Assembly (NCBI RefSeq): GCF_023156505.1
Contig: NZ_JALNMJ010000014.1
Location: 99,268-163,267 of the forward strand
Reading direction: 5' to 3'
From: Roseibium sediminicola
Lineage (GTDB): Bacteria > Pseudomonadota > Alphaproteobacteria > Rhizobiales > Stappiaceae
Length of the DNA stretch: 64,000 bases
Below are positions 48,176-56,755 of this stretch, one piece after another. The notes below the pieces were generated by a model, which was given only the letters and a program-made list of their open reading frames with translations, did no database searches and was not told where the DNA came from. Within the stretch, counting starts at the first letter, position 1. Each line of letters opens with the position of its first letter. A program made the position numbers and the translations under genes.

Positions 48176-49359
48176 GACAGGACTCCCGTCGCCTTACCGG
48201 CTTTCTCGAAGGCTTCCAGTGCGCGGTCCAGGTCGGACCGGGTCAGCGCCGCGTTCATCTGGGTGCGGATGCGGGCCTGGCCGCGCGGCACCACCGGGAA
48301 GAAGAAGCCGGAGACATAGACGCCTTCCTCGAACAGCTTCGCCGCCATGGCCTGGGCCAGTTTCGCTTCACCCAGCATGACCGGAATGATCGGGTGCTCG
48401 CCGGGTAAAAGTGTGAAACCGAGTCTTTCCAGGCCGTCGCGCCAGTAGCGGGCGTTGTCGAAGAGGTTTCTGCGCAAGTCGTCGCCTTCCTCGACCAGGC
48501 GGATGGCTTCGATCCCGCTCATGACCACTGCCGGCGGCAGCGAATTGGAAAAGAGATAGGGCCGTGCACGCTGGCGCAGAAGATCGATTACTGGCTGGGG
48601 ACCAGCAATGTAGCCGCCGATGCCGCCGCCCAGCGCCTTGCCGAGGGTGCCGGTCAGGATATCGACATCGACGCCGAAATGGGCAGGTGTGCCCTCGCCC
48701 TTCGGCCCCATGAAGCCGGTGGCGTGGCAGTCATCGACCATCACGACAGCGTCGTATTTCCTGGCCAAAGCCGTGACGTCCGGCAGGTTGGCCAGATAAC
48801 CGTCCATGGAAAAGACGCCGTCGGTGGCGATCATGATGTGGCGGGCGCCGGCCTCGCGGGCTTCCTCCAGCTTTTCTTCCAGATCCGCCATATCGGAATT
48901 GGCATAGCGATAGCGCTTTGCCTTGCACAGGCGGATGCCGTCAATGATCGAGGCATGGTTGAGCGCGTCCGATACGATCGCGTCCTCAGGCCCGAGCAGC
49001 GGCTCGAACAGGCCGCCATTGGCGTCAAAACAGGCCGCGAACAGGATGCTGTCGTCCTTGCCGAGGAATTTTGCCAGACGCTGTTCCAGCTCACGGTGGA
49101 TGTCCTGGGTGCCGCAGATAAAACGCACCGAAGCCATGCCGTAGCCCTTCGGTTCCAGCGCCTTGCGAGCTGCTTCCTCCAGGGCCGGATGATCGGCGAG
49201 CCCCAGGTAATTGTTGGCGCAAAGATTGATGACTTCGCGGCCGCCCACCGTAATGGTGCCGCCCTGGGGCGAGGTGATCAGCCGCTCGCGCTTGTAAAGG
49301 CCCTCAGCCTCGATCTCTTCGAGCGTCGCGGAAATATGGGACAGAAAGGCACTGGACAA
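48172..49359 (-). CDS. kbl: Glycine C-acetyltransferase (2-amino-3-ketobutyrate CoA ligase)
   Basis: Cleaves 2-amino-3-ketobutyrate with CoA to glycine and acetyl-CoA. The 395-aa PLP enzyme of the alpha-oxoamine synthase family has [19 protein letters not shown], the [13 protein letters not shown] cofactor region and Schiff-base Lys in [17 protein letters not shown]. The start codon is TTG at 49359 with GGAGGA seven bases upstream; no better start lies near. It overlaps tdh by 4 bp. An XRE-cupin regulator gene lies 310 bp upstream on the same strand. Confidence 0.95.
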   Translation of the reverse strand: MSSAFLSHISATLEEIEAEGLYKRERLITSPQGGTITVGGREVINLCANNYLGLADHPALEEAARKALEPKGYGMASVRFICGTQDIHRELEQRLAKFLGKDDSILFAACFDANGGLFEPLLGPEDAIVSDALNHASIIDGIRLCKAKRYRYANSDMADLEEKLEEAREAGARHIMIATDGVFSMDGYLANLPDVTALARKYDAVVMVDDCHATGFMGPKGEGTPAHFGVDVDILTGTLGKALGGGIGGYIAGPQPVIDLLRQRARPYLFSNSLPPAVVMSGIEAIRLVEEGDDLRRNLFDNARYWRDGLERLGFTLLPGEHPIIPVMLGEAKLAQAMAAKLFEEGVYVSGFFFPVVPRGQARIRTQMNAALTRSDLDRALEAFEKAGKATGVLS

Positions 49360-49671
49360 CGGGATTCCTCCGACAAACTGGAAATTTTATCCATTATGCC
49401 GGATTCCTGTTCGCGATAAAAGATGCAATTTCCGATATGACGGAAATAGAACACTGGTCCGCGCTCGCGGTTCCGTCCTGCGGAATGGGTCTTGTCCGGC
49501 GGAGTTCAGTCTATCGCGACACCGTGACACTGGCCATCCGGAACCGGGCATAAAGCAGGGCCTCCGGAGTGTCGAAAATCCTGTCCGACTGCCCGAGACG
49601 TCATTGCCGGTGGGCTGACACTGATTTTTGCCGCGCCTTGTTCTTCAGCCGCTATTGCGCGAAGCCCCCCC
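49360..49671. other. Intergenic region upstream of kbl, with a palindrome
   Basis: A 312-bp gap with no gene. It should hold the kbl-tdh promoter. The one clear structure is a palindrome atttccg-N6-cggaaat (49428-49447), about 70 bp before the kbl start, with CGGAA half-sites like the palindrome next to the XRE-cupin gene. No terminator, riboswitch or RNA gene could be recognised. Confidence 0.5.
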
Positions 49672-50232
49672 TCAGAACTTCACCACCATCAGGATCGCGC
49701 GCGCCGGGCCATTCAGGGCGGTGATGCAATGGGGGACGTCGGCGGCATAGCGGGCCGTGTCGCCCTTGCCGATGACGCCTGTGGCAACGCCGGAGGTGAC
49801 TTCCAGGCGGCCCTCCTCGGCAATCAGCTGTTCCCTTGTGCCGCGTTCGTGGGGCTTGCTGTCCAGCCGGCCGCCTTCCGTGAAGATCAGCTCATAGACC
49901 TCGAAGCGGCCGGTGTCCTGGGGCGGCGACAGAATGCGGATCTTGCAGCCGTCGCCCGCCCGATCCAGGGCCGGGGTCTGATGTTCATGCAGGATTTCGA
50001 CCCGGTCCTCGGGCGATTCCTCACCCAAAAGACCGGCGAAATCGACATTCAGCGCCCGTGTGAGGTTGAGCAGCGTCGCGACGGTCGGATTGGATTCACC
50101 GCGCTCGATCTGGCTCACCATGGAACGGGAGACGCCGGAAAGCTTTTCCACCGCCTCCAGCGAAAGGCCTTGCGCCCGGCGCGCTTTTTTCAGGCGCTCG
50201 GGAAGACGGGCGAGTATATCTGGTTCTGTCAT
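49672..50232 (-). CDS. XRE-type helix-turn-helix regulator with cupin domain
   Basis: A 186-aa regulator. Residues about 10-70 are an HTH_3 domain (LKKARRAQGLSLEAVEKLSGVSRSMVSQIERGESNPTVATL). Residues about 105-186 are a cupin (GRFEVYELIFTEGGRLDSKPHERGTREQLIAEEGRLEVTSG), normally the small-molecule sensor. The palindrome at 50235-50254 touches its start, suggesting autoregulation. The kbl-tdh operon lies downstream on the same strand and is a candidate target, on position only. Confidence 0.88.
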   Translation of the reverse strand: MTEPDILARLPERLKKARRAQGLSLEAVEKLSGVSRSMVSQIERGESNPTVATLLNLTRALNVDFAGLLGEESPEDRVEILHEHQTPALDRAGDGCKIRILSPPQDTGRFEVYELIFTEGGRLDSKPHERGTREQLIAEEGRLEVTSGVATGVIGKGDTARYAADVPHCITALNGPARAILMVVKF

Positions 50233-50234
50233 GA

Positions 50235-50254
50235 CGGAACTAAAATCCGTTCCG
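50235..50254. promoter_or_regulatory. Palindrome adjacent to the XRE-cupin start codon
   Basis: cggaac-N8-gttccg at 50235-50254, immediately upstream of the start codon at 50232. The CGGAA half-site is shared with the kbl upstream palindrome, and both are near XRE-cupin-linked genes. It is a plausible autoregulatory site. Confidence 0.45.
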
Positions 50255-50304
50255 CCGGATTTTGCAATTCTCTTTTTGGGGTTGACGCTCCTTCGACGGC
50301 GGCC

Positions 50305-52062
50305 TCACCCCATCCAGGGCACGTTGCTCTTCACAATCTCGCGCGGCCCCAGAATGCACGGCTCCTGATCGAATTTGAGATCGGCAAGCTCCGCCTTGGT
50401 CTGACTGACAAGGTCTTCAAAGGAAATCCGTTTCCGGTCGCGAAGGATCTTTGCCAGATTGAACGTGAACGCCCCGTGGCTGGTCACGCCATGGCGGTAT
50501 TCATAGGAATACTGGTCGGCCCGGCAGGCCTCGATGATGACCGGCAGATAAGCGCCCCGCGTCTTGTCAGGTTCCTTTTTCTTCAAGGCCTCGTACTGCT
50601 TTTCACTCAAACCGCGCAGCATGGAGGAGCGGCCCAAACGTTCGGTCGCGCCGTTGGCGCTGAAGAACTTGTTGAAGACCTCCTTGTCGGACGTAAACTC
50701 GGCATTGATGCGCTCGAAGTCGCGCTGCACCCAGGTGTTGGTTTTGGTATCCCATTTCAGCTCCCGGTGCCGGACATCGTCCGGCGGTGAAATCCCGCGG
50801 ATGCGGGCGCCGCCATTCTTGTGAATGCCGCCGGAATTGCAGCAGTCGAAGATCATCACCAGGCGGCATTCGTAAGGCAACTGGCTGTAGAGTTCATAGA
50901 TCTGCTTGTCGGCGATCGACGTCGCTTCGCTCCAGTCGAAGTCCCAGGGCACAAGCGTCTCGACAAAATGATCCGGTTCGCCGTTTGCGCCATATTCCGG
51001 ATAACGGGCGCCGTGGCCGCTATAATAGAACACCAGTTCGTCGCCTTCCCGAGGATCGTCCAGCAGCCAGCCCAGCCGCTCCAGAATGCCCTGCGCGGTC
51101 GCCCGGCCGTCCAGGCAGGTGCGGATCGAGGACGCCGGCATGCCGCCCCGTTGCAGCAATTCGCTCATCGTGAAGACGTCATTGACGCAGCCGTCAAGCC
51201 GGTCCGACGCGTTGGGGTAGTCGTTGATACCGACCAGAAGCGCCTTCTGCTCTTTTTCGCGCCTCCCTGTTATGCCGCGCACCGCCTTGATCGTCCGCCG
51301 GCTTTCTCCCATGAGCGAAGCATAGGGCATCCAGACATCGGCCACCGTCTGCGGGTGTCCCAGATACTCCGTGGCATCGTGATCGGCGATGCCCTCGATA
51401 TCGAAAGGCGTCAGCGTTTGGCGGAAATTGTCGGCGCCGATATTGACAATCGGCCGTGTGAACACGTCATCGTGCCTGTTGTAGAGATGGTGCCAGAAGT
51501 CCACCTCCAGCACCCCGATGCGGCCATTGGTGAGATTGCGCAACACGAACGGGTTGTTGAGCTGGGACCCGAAGGTGACATAGACCGCCTTTTTCAGAAC
51601 CTTGCTGACAGCGGGCGCTTTCGCGTCGTCATGGGCAAACGCATCATAGCTCAAGAGGCTTCCAAGGCTGTGCGCCAGAATGATGTCCGGCTTGCGCTTG
51701 GCGATCTCTGTCAGCATCAGCTTGCGGGTGCGCGCCTTGAACTCCTCATCGGCGCACCAGGCAACCACATAACCCGCGGTCCAGCGGATCCGGTCGGTGA
51801 CGCCGGAAAACAGCCCGCGCTTTGACCTGAACGGAGACGAGATACCGCTCCAGCCAAGCTTGGCCAGGGCGCGCATCGTTTCCAGGAATGACAGGTCCGT
51901 CTCCTGAAAGATGCGATCGTAGTTCAGGAAACTGAATTTCAGTTCGCTGTCCGCCGGTATCGGAAAAGCCTCCCTGACCGCTGTTTCCCAGCGCCCCTCC
52001 CAAGTCCCGTCCGTGTGATTTCCCAGTCCATGAATGCAAAGAATATCGATTGTCTTGGCCAT
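50305..52062 (-). CDS. Alpha/beta-hydrolase fused to caspase-like peptidase (C14/metacaspase type)
   Basis: A 585-aa protein with no signal peptide. Residues about 1-250 look like an alpha/beta hydrolase or lipase-like domain: IDILCIHGLGNHTDG (oxyanion-type strand) and the nucleophile elbow LAHSLGSLLSYD with Ser132. Residues about 270-560 form a caspase-like (peptidase C14) domain: ALLVGINDYPNASDRLDGCVNDV, the His in YYSGHGARYPEYG (H350) and the catalytic Cys region MIFDCCNSGG (C407/C408). The catalytic dyad is intact. It lies between the XRE-cupin regulator and a divergent small membrane protein and appears monocistronic. The target is unknown; links to cell death or defence are inference. 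Confidence 0.82.
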   Translation of the reverse strand: MAKTIDILCIHGLGNHTDGTWEGRWETAVREAFPIPADSELKFSFLNYDRIFQETDLSFLETMRALAKLGWSGISSPFRSKRGLFSGVTDRIRWTAGYVVAWCADEEFKARTRKLMLTEIAKRKPDIILAHSLGSLLSYDAFAHDDAKAPAVSKVLKKAVYVTFGSQLNNPFVLRNLTNGRIGVLEVDFWHHLYNRHDDVFTRPIVNIGADNFRQTLTPFDIEGIADHDATEYLGHPQTVADVWMPYASLMGESRRTIKAVRGITGRREKEQKALLVGINDYPNASDRLDGCVNDVFTMSELLQRGGMPASSIRTCLDGRATAQGILERLGWLLDDPREGDELVFYYSGHGARYPEYGANGEPDHFVETLVPWDFDWSEATSIADKQIYELYSQLPYECRLVMIFDCCNSGGIHKNGGARIRGISPPDDVRHRELKWDTKTNTWVQRDFERINAEFTSDKEVFNKFFSANGATERLGRSSMLRGLSEKQYEALKKKEPDKTRGAYLPVIIEACRADQYSYEYRHGVTSHGAFTFNLAKILRDRKRISFEDLVSQTKAELADLKFDQEPCILGPREIVKSNVPWMG

Positions 52063-52241
52063 GACTTTACCCTCCGGAAGGAAGCACTATCTTGGATAGC
52101 TTTTCTGAAAACTGCAATTCTCGGCAAGGCATATTTCACGAGAGCTCGCGAACCTATCGGCTTTCAGGCCCCATCCATTCCGGCTAGACTTCAGTCAAGC
52201 CGATAAAGACATCAGAACCGGCCCGACTTCTGGGGGATCAC

Positions 52242-52610
52242 ATGACTGCCTTGCCACGCCTTTTCTTTGCCACAGCCGCCATCTTTGCCCTGACCGGCAT
52301 GGCCTGGGGCATTCACATGTCCGCGTCGGGCGACCACACGCTCGCGCCGGCTCACGGCCACCTGAACCTGCTCGGCTTCGTGATGATGTCGGTGTTCGGC
52401 ACCTACTACGCCCTGACGCCCAAGGCCGCCGCTGCGGGCCTGGCCAAGATCCACTACGGAATGAGCGTCGTGACGGTCGTTACCATGGCGCCCGGGATCG
52501 CCCTTGCCATCAATGGCGTCGATGAAATTCTCGCCAAGGCCAGCTCGGTTCTGGCCATCCTGACCATGCTGGTTTTTCTGGTCACGATCCTAAGAAATCG
52601 CGCCGACTGA
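52242..52610 (+). CDS. Small four-helix membrane protein with cytochrome-oxidase-like AHGHLNLLGF motif
   Basis: A 122-aa integral membrane protein with about four hydrophobic segments. The segment APAHGHLNLLGFVMMSVFGTYYAL recalls haem-ligand helices of cytochrome oxidase subunit I-like proteins, and small proteins of this type are often annotated so. Whether it binds haem is not shown. It lies upstream of fhs with no obvious link. Confidence 0.65.
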   Translation: MTALPRLFFATAAIFALTGMAWGIHMSASGDHTLAPAHGHLNLLGFVMMSVFGTYYALTPKAAAAGLAKIHYGMSVVTVVTMAPGIALAINGVDEILAKASSVLAILTMLVFLVTILRNRAD

Positions 52611-52755
52611 CCGCCCGGTCGCTTCCGGGGCGCATCCTGTCGCATTCGGAACACCTGAGATACCGCCCTCTCCCATAGCGTTCGGTCAATCGCCGGAGCA
52701 CCGATTTGACGCGTGTTCCGGCAGCTGAAAACTGGAAACGCCCCGGAGAAAACCC

Positions 52756-54426
52756 ATGGCCAGCGATATCGAAATTGCCCGTGCAGCCAGCATGAAGCCG
52801 ATCCAGGAGATCGGCGCGCGGCTCAACATTCCCGACGAGTCCCTCCTGCCCTACGGCCGCACCAAGGCCAAGATCTCCGGGGACTATATCGCGAGCCTCA
52901 ACGGCCGCGACAGCGGCAAGCTGATCCTGGTGACCGCGATCAACCCGACGCCTGCCGGCGAAGGCAAGACCACCACCACGGTCGGTCTCGGCGACGGTCT
53001 CAACAAGATCGGCAAGAACGCCATGATCTGCCTGCGCGAGCCGTCCCTCGGCCCATGCTTCGGCATGAAGGGCGGCGCCGCCGGCGGCGGTTATGCCCAG
53101 GTCGTGCCGATGGAAGACATCAACCTGCATTTCACAGGTGACTTCCACGCCATCACCTCCGCGCACAACCTGCTTTCGGCCCTGATCGAGAACCACATCT
53201 ACTGGGGCAACGAGCTCGGCATTGATCAGCGCCGTGTCGTCTGGCGCCGCGTGCTCGACATGAACGACCGCGCCCTGCGCGAAATCGTCTGCTCGCTCGG
53301 CGGTGTTGCCAACGGCTTCCCGCGCGAAGGCGGTTTCGACATTACCGTGGCCTCCGAGATCATGGCGATCCTGTGCCTTTCCACCGACCTCGACGACCTG
53401 CAGCGCCGCCTCGGCGACATCATCGTTGCCTATCGCCGCGACCGCACCGCGATCACCGCGCGCGAGCTGGAAGCCGACGGCGCCATGACCGTGCTTCTGA
53501 AGGAAGCCATGCAGCCGAACCTGGTGCAGACGCTGGAAAACAATCCGGCCTTCATCCATGGCGGCCCGTTCGCCAACATCGCCCACGGCTGTAATTCCGT
53601 CGTCGCCACCCAGACGGCGCTGAAGCTCGCCGACTACGTCGTCACCGAAGCCGGCTTCGGCGCGGATCTCGGCGCCGAGAAGTTCTTCGACATCAAGTGC
53701 CGCAAGGCGGGTCTCCATCCCGATGCGGTCGTCATCGTCGCCACCGTCAAGGCGCTGAAGATGAATGGCGGCGTCGCCAAGGAAGATCTCGGCTCGGAGA
53801 ACGTCGAAGCTGTGAAGAAGGGCTGCGCCAACCTCGGCCGCCATATCGAAAACGTGAAGCAGTTCGGCGTTCCGGCCGTTGTTGCCATCAACCACTTTAC
53901 CGCCGATACCGAGGCTGAAATCCAGGCCATCAAGGCCTACTGCGCCGAATACGGCGTCGACGCCATCCTGGCGACCCACTGGGCCAACGGCTCCGCGGGC
54001 ACCGAGGAACTGGCGACCCGCGTGGCAGAACTCGCCGAAAGCGGCGCTGCCCAGTTCGCTCCGCTCTATGACGACAACCTGTCGCTGTTCGAGAAGATCG
54101 AAACCGTCGCCAAGCGTATCTACCGCGCCGACGAGGTTCTGGCCGACAAATCCGTGCGCGACCAGCTCAAGCGCTGGGAAGAAGACGGCTTCGGCAACCT
54201 GCCGGTCTGCATGGCCAAGACCCAGTATTCCTTCACGACCGATCCGCAGCGCCGCGGTGCGCCGACCGGCCACAGCCTGCCGGTGCGCGAAGTGCGCCTG
54301 TCGGCAGGCGCCGGTTTCATCGTGGTGATCTGCGGGGAAATCATGACCATGCCCGGCCTGCCGCGCGTGCCGTCGGCCAACCACATCAAGCTCGACGACA
54401 AGGGTCAAATCGAAGGGCTGTTCTGA
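52756..54426 (+). CDS. fhs: Formate-tetrahydrofolate ligase
   Basis: Reversible ATP-dependent formation of 10-formyl-THF from formate and THF. The 556-aa length matches the family. ATP-binding [54 protein letters not shown], and the potassium/formate region are intact. It lies first in a one-carbon gene neighbourhood, separated from the corrinoid operon by its own terminator at 54454. In methyl-group catabolism Fhs can run in reverse, releasing formate and ATP. Confidence 0.95.
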   Translation: MASDIEIARAASMKPIQEIGARLNIPDESLLPYGRTKAKISGDYIASLNGRDSGKLILVTAINPTPAGEGKTTTTVGLGDGLNKIGKNAMICLREPSLGPCFGMKGGAAGGGYAQVVPMEDINLHFTGDFHAITSAHNLLSALIENHIYWGNELGIDQRRVVWRRVLDMNDRALREIVCSLGGVANGFPREGGFDITVASEIMAILCLSTDLDDLQRRLGDIIVAYRRDRTAITARELEADGAMTVLLKEAMQPNLVQTLENNPAFIHGGPFANIAHGCNSVVATQTALKLADYVVTEAGFGADLGAEKFFDIKCRKAGLHPDAVVIVATVKALKMNGGVAKEDLGSENVEAVKKGCANLGRHIENVKQFGVPAVVAINHFTADTEAEIQAIKAYCAEYGVDAILATHWANGSAGTEELATRVAELAESGAAQFAPLYDDNLSLFEKIETVAKRIYRADEVLADKSVRDQLKRWEEDGFGNLPVCMAKTQYSFTTDPQRRGAPTGHSLPVREVRLSAGAGFIVVICGEIMTMPGLPRVPSANHIKLDDKGQIEGLF

Positions 54427-54453
54427 TCTCGTCCGGACCGGAACAGCAAACTC

Positions 54454-54480
54454 GGGCGGATCGCAAGATCCGCCCTTTTT
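54454..54480 (+). terminator. Rho-independent terminator after fhs
   Basis: Perfect 9-bp stem gggcggatc (54454-54462) / gatccgccc (54467-54475) with a gcaa tetraloop and five Ts. It separates fhs from the corrinoid operon. The rest of the gap to 54696 holds no recognisable RNA or gene; a cobalamin riboswitch was looked for and not seen. Confidence 0.92.
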
Positions 54481-54696
54481 CTTACGCAGTCGGCAAAGGC
54501 CGGCAGCCGCCCCCGTAAGTTTAGACAGCTACAAATCTTTCCCGACTCGGGTCAGACTTTTGCAAAGCTGGTCGGGTTCGCTCCCCTGTCGCGTAAACGA
54601 CTTGGCGTGTCGCATTGGAGATATCGGCGAATCCGGCTTGAGGCATAAGGTTTTCCACTAAGTTGATGGCCTTGATGCGCCTGGTTGGAGCTGCCC

Positions 54697-55401
54697 ATGT
54701 CTGACGAAGAAGATATCGATCTCGCCTCACTGTCCGACGACGAACTCGTCGAGCAAATGCATGATGACCTTTATGACGGTCTGCAGGAAGAAATCACCGA
54801 CGCCGTCAACATCCTGCTGGAACGCGGCTGGGTCCCTTACGACATCCTGACCAAGGCGCTGGTCGAAGGCATGCGCATCGTCGGCATCGACTTCCGCGAT
54901 GGCATCCTGTTCGTGCCGGAAGTGCTGCTGTCGGCCAACGCCATGAAGGCCGGCATGAGCATCCTGCGGCCGCTGCTCGCCGAAACCGGCGCACCGAAGG
55001 TCGGCAAGATGGTGATCGGCACCGTCAAGGGCGACATTCACGATATCGGCAAGAACCTCGTCTCCATGATGATGGAAGGCGCCGGCTTCGAAGTGATCGA
55101 CATCGGCATCAACAATCCGGTCGAGAACTACCTCGCGGCCATCGAAGAGCACCAGCCGGACATTCTCGGCATGTCCGCCCTTCTGACCACCACCATGCCT
55201 TACATGAAAGTGGTCATCGACGAGATGAAGGCCAAAGGCATCCGCGACGACTACATCGTGCTTGTCGGCGGTGCGCCGCTGAACGAGGAATTCGGTGAAG
55301 CCGTCGGCGCCGACGGCTATTGCCGCGATGCCGCCGTGGCTGTGGAAATGGCGAAGGATCTGATCGCGCGCCGCCACAACCAGCTGGCAAATCGGGGCTA
55401 G
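54697..55401 (+). CDS. Corrinoid protein (MtbC/MtgC-like cobalamin-binding carrier)
   Basis: A 234-aa methyl carrier that holds a cobalamin. Residues about 15-100 are a helical methionine-synthase-like cap (B12-binding 2). Residues about 100-225 are the Rossmann-like B12-binding domain with the base-off signature GDIHDIGKNLV (D113-x-H115-x2-G118), then SALLTTTMPYMKVVIDEM and VGGAPLNEEFGEAVGADGYC. In methylamine or betaine demethylation, the carrier accepts a methyl group and passes it to THF. The start at 54697 has TTGGAG upstream. The MITE begins 2 bp after its stop. Confidence 0.93.
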   Translation: MSDEEDIDLASLSDDELVEQMHDDLYDGLQEEITDAVNILLERGWVPYDILTKALVEGMRIVGIDFRDGILFVPEVLLSANAMKAGMSILRPLLAETGAPKVGKMVIGTVKGDIHDIGKNLVSMMMEGAGFEVIDIGINNPVENYLAAIEEHQPDILGMSALLTTTMPYMKVVIDEMKAKGIRDDYIVLVGGAPLNEEFGEAVGADGYCRDAAVAVEMAKDLIARRHNQLANRG

Positions 55402-55403
55402 GC

Positions 55404-55671
55404 TAGAGCACGCCCCTTGAATTTTGGATCATTTGATGACGGAAAGCAGTTCATTCGGCAAGGCGCGTCGCGAAGCTCGATGTGGTACATCGGGCGAGCA
55501 GCACAACGCTGCCGATGAGCTGCTTTCCGTCACCCGAAGGGCCGGGCTCTTTAACTCGCTGACAGCGTTGTCTTGCGCTAGTGATGGACCTACACCACTG
55601 CGCACAAGCCGCCTTGTCAGCAAGCGAAATCGCTCCGGTCAAATGGTCCAAAATTCAAGGGGCGTGCTCTA
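55404..55671. mobile_element. MITE-like element, copy 2
   Basis: A 268-bp non-coding element with about 33-bp terminal inverted repeats (55404-55436 and 55639-55671, one mismatch), starting tagagcacgccccttgaa. TA flanks and the GAGC...GCTC ends match copy 1 at 40462. The interior is homologous to copy 1 in the opposite orientation. It sits between the corrinoid gene and DUF1638 gene in the methyl-transfer operon, and ends one base before an ATG that is not the true DUF1638 start. Confidence 0.85.
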
Positions 55672-55692
55672 ATGTTCAAGGAGGCTGCCGAC

Positions 55693-56340
55693 ATGCGGGC
55701 GGGCGAGCCTCTTTTTCCGATCGAAACGCAAGGGGACGCGAACGACAAGATCGGCCGCGTCCTCGTCATTGCCTGCGGCGCGCTGGCGCGCGAGATCATC
55801 GCGATCCGAAAGGCCAACAAGCTCGACCATGTCGATCTGACCTGCCTGCCCGCCCAGCTGCACAACACGCCCGACAAGATCCCGGACGAAGTCCGCCGCA
55901 CCATCCTGATGAACAACGATGTCTATTCCGACATCCTGGTCGCCTATGGCGATTGCGGCACCGGCGGCCTGCTTGACAGAGCGCTGGAGGAAACCGGCGC
56001 GCGCCGCATCGAGGGTGCGCATTGTTATGCCTTCTTCTCCGGCCTGGACGAATTCGACCGGATGGAAGAAGACCAGCTCGGTACCTTCTATCTGACGGAC
56101 TTTCTCGCGCGCCATTTCCAGACCATGGTGATCGAGCCGCTCGGCCTCGACTGGCACCCGCATCTGAGAGACATGTATTTCGGCCATTACACCCGGGTTC
56201 TCTATATAGCCCAGACCGACGACCCGGCGCTTGAAGACGCCGCGCGCCGGGCCGCCGAACGGCTCGGACTGGCCTTTGAGATGAAACGCACCGGCTATGG
56301 CCTGCTGACACCGTTTCTGGACAAAGACGCAACGGATTAG
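55693..56340 (+). CDS. DUF1638 protein of the corrinoid module
   Basis: A 215-aa protein with GRVLVIACGALAREIIAI, LTCLPAQLHNTPDKIPDEV, AYGDCGTGGLLDRAL and AHCYAFFSGLDEF, the DUF1638 pattern. Three conserved Cys and nearby His residues could bind metal or a cofactor. The family is frequently encoded with corrinoid methyltransferase genes (established context), but the biochemical role is not settled. The ATG at 55693 has a full AAGGAGG eight bases upstream; an earlier in-frame ATG at 55672, abutting the MITE, has none. It is downstream of the corrinoid gene and upstream of the PF13769-like gene. Confidence 0.88.
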   Translation: MRAGEPLFPIETQGDANDKIGRVLVIACGALAREIIAIRKANKLDHVDLTCLPAQLHNTPDKIPDEVRRTILMNNDVYSDILVAYGDCGTGGLLDRALEETGARRIEGAHCYAFFSGLDEFDRMEEDQLGTFYLTDFLARHFQTMVIEPLGLDWHPHLRDMYFGHYTRVLYIAQTDDPALEDAARRAAERLGLAFEMKRTGYGLLTPFLDKDATD

Positions 56341-56452
56341 GCGCAGAGAATTCGTCACCGGCGACGTCGGTTTTTCACGTGATGATGCCGCTATCAGGCG
56401 AAACCGAAATTCACGCTTCCGGCAAACATGAGTTTCAAGAAGAGGAGACGCC

Positions 56453-56755
56453 ATGGCGCAGAAGATCATCGTTTACTGGCGGGACATTCCGGCGCAGATC
56501 CTGGTGAAAAAGGGCCGCAAATCGGCCCGGCGGGAACTGCCGGCGATGTTCATGGAAGCGATCGATGCCTGCGCCATGCGGATCGGGGCAAAGGATAGCG
56601 ACGCCTATATGGCGGAGTGGCGCCGCACAGACCCGGTGGATGTCTCCGACGACTTGGAAACGGAAGCGGATACGGCCCTCGCCGACCTGGTGGCGGCGTA
56701 TCCAAAAGAGCGGTTGAAGACCCTGCTCGCTAGTGGAGGAACGGAACATGACTGA
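56453..56755 (+). CDS. PF13769-like small protein (annotated 'virulence factor')
   Basis: A 100-aa protein starting MAQKIIVYWRDIPAQILVKKGRKSARRELPAMFMEAIDACAM, matching the Virulence_fact family. It has no signal peptide or metal motif. In alphaproteobacteria it is common beside MetF/MeTr genes of this module. Its stop overlaps the next start by 8 bp, so translation is coupled. The historical label should not be taken as function. Confidence 0.82.
   Translation: MAQKIIVYWRDIPAQILVKKGRKSARRELPAMFMEAIDACAMRIGAKDSDAYMAEWRRTDPVDVSDDLETEADTALADLVAAYPKERLKTLLASGGTEHD

Noticed and set aside
52582..54408. A 608-codon open frame antisense to fhs
   Set aside because: Same cause; fhs is full length and intact with its own terminator. 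The antisense translation has no recognisable domain.
54481..54696. Possible cobalamin or other riboswitch ahead of the corrinoid gene
   Set aside because: No B12-box-like sequence or convincing fold was found by eye.
55672..55692. Start of the DUF1638 protein at the first ATG
   Set aside because: That ATG abuts the MITE and has no Shine-Dalgarno; the next in-frame ATG at 55693 has AAGGAGG.
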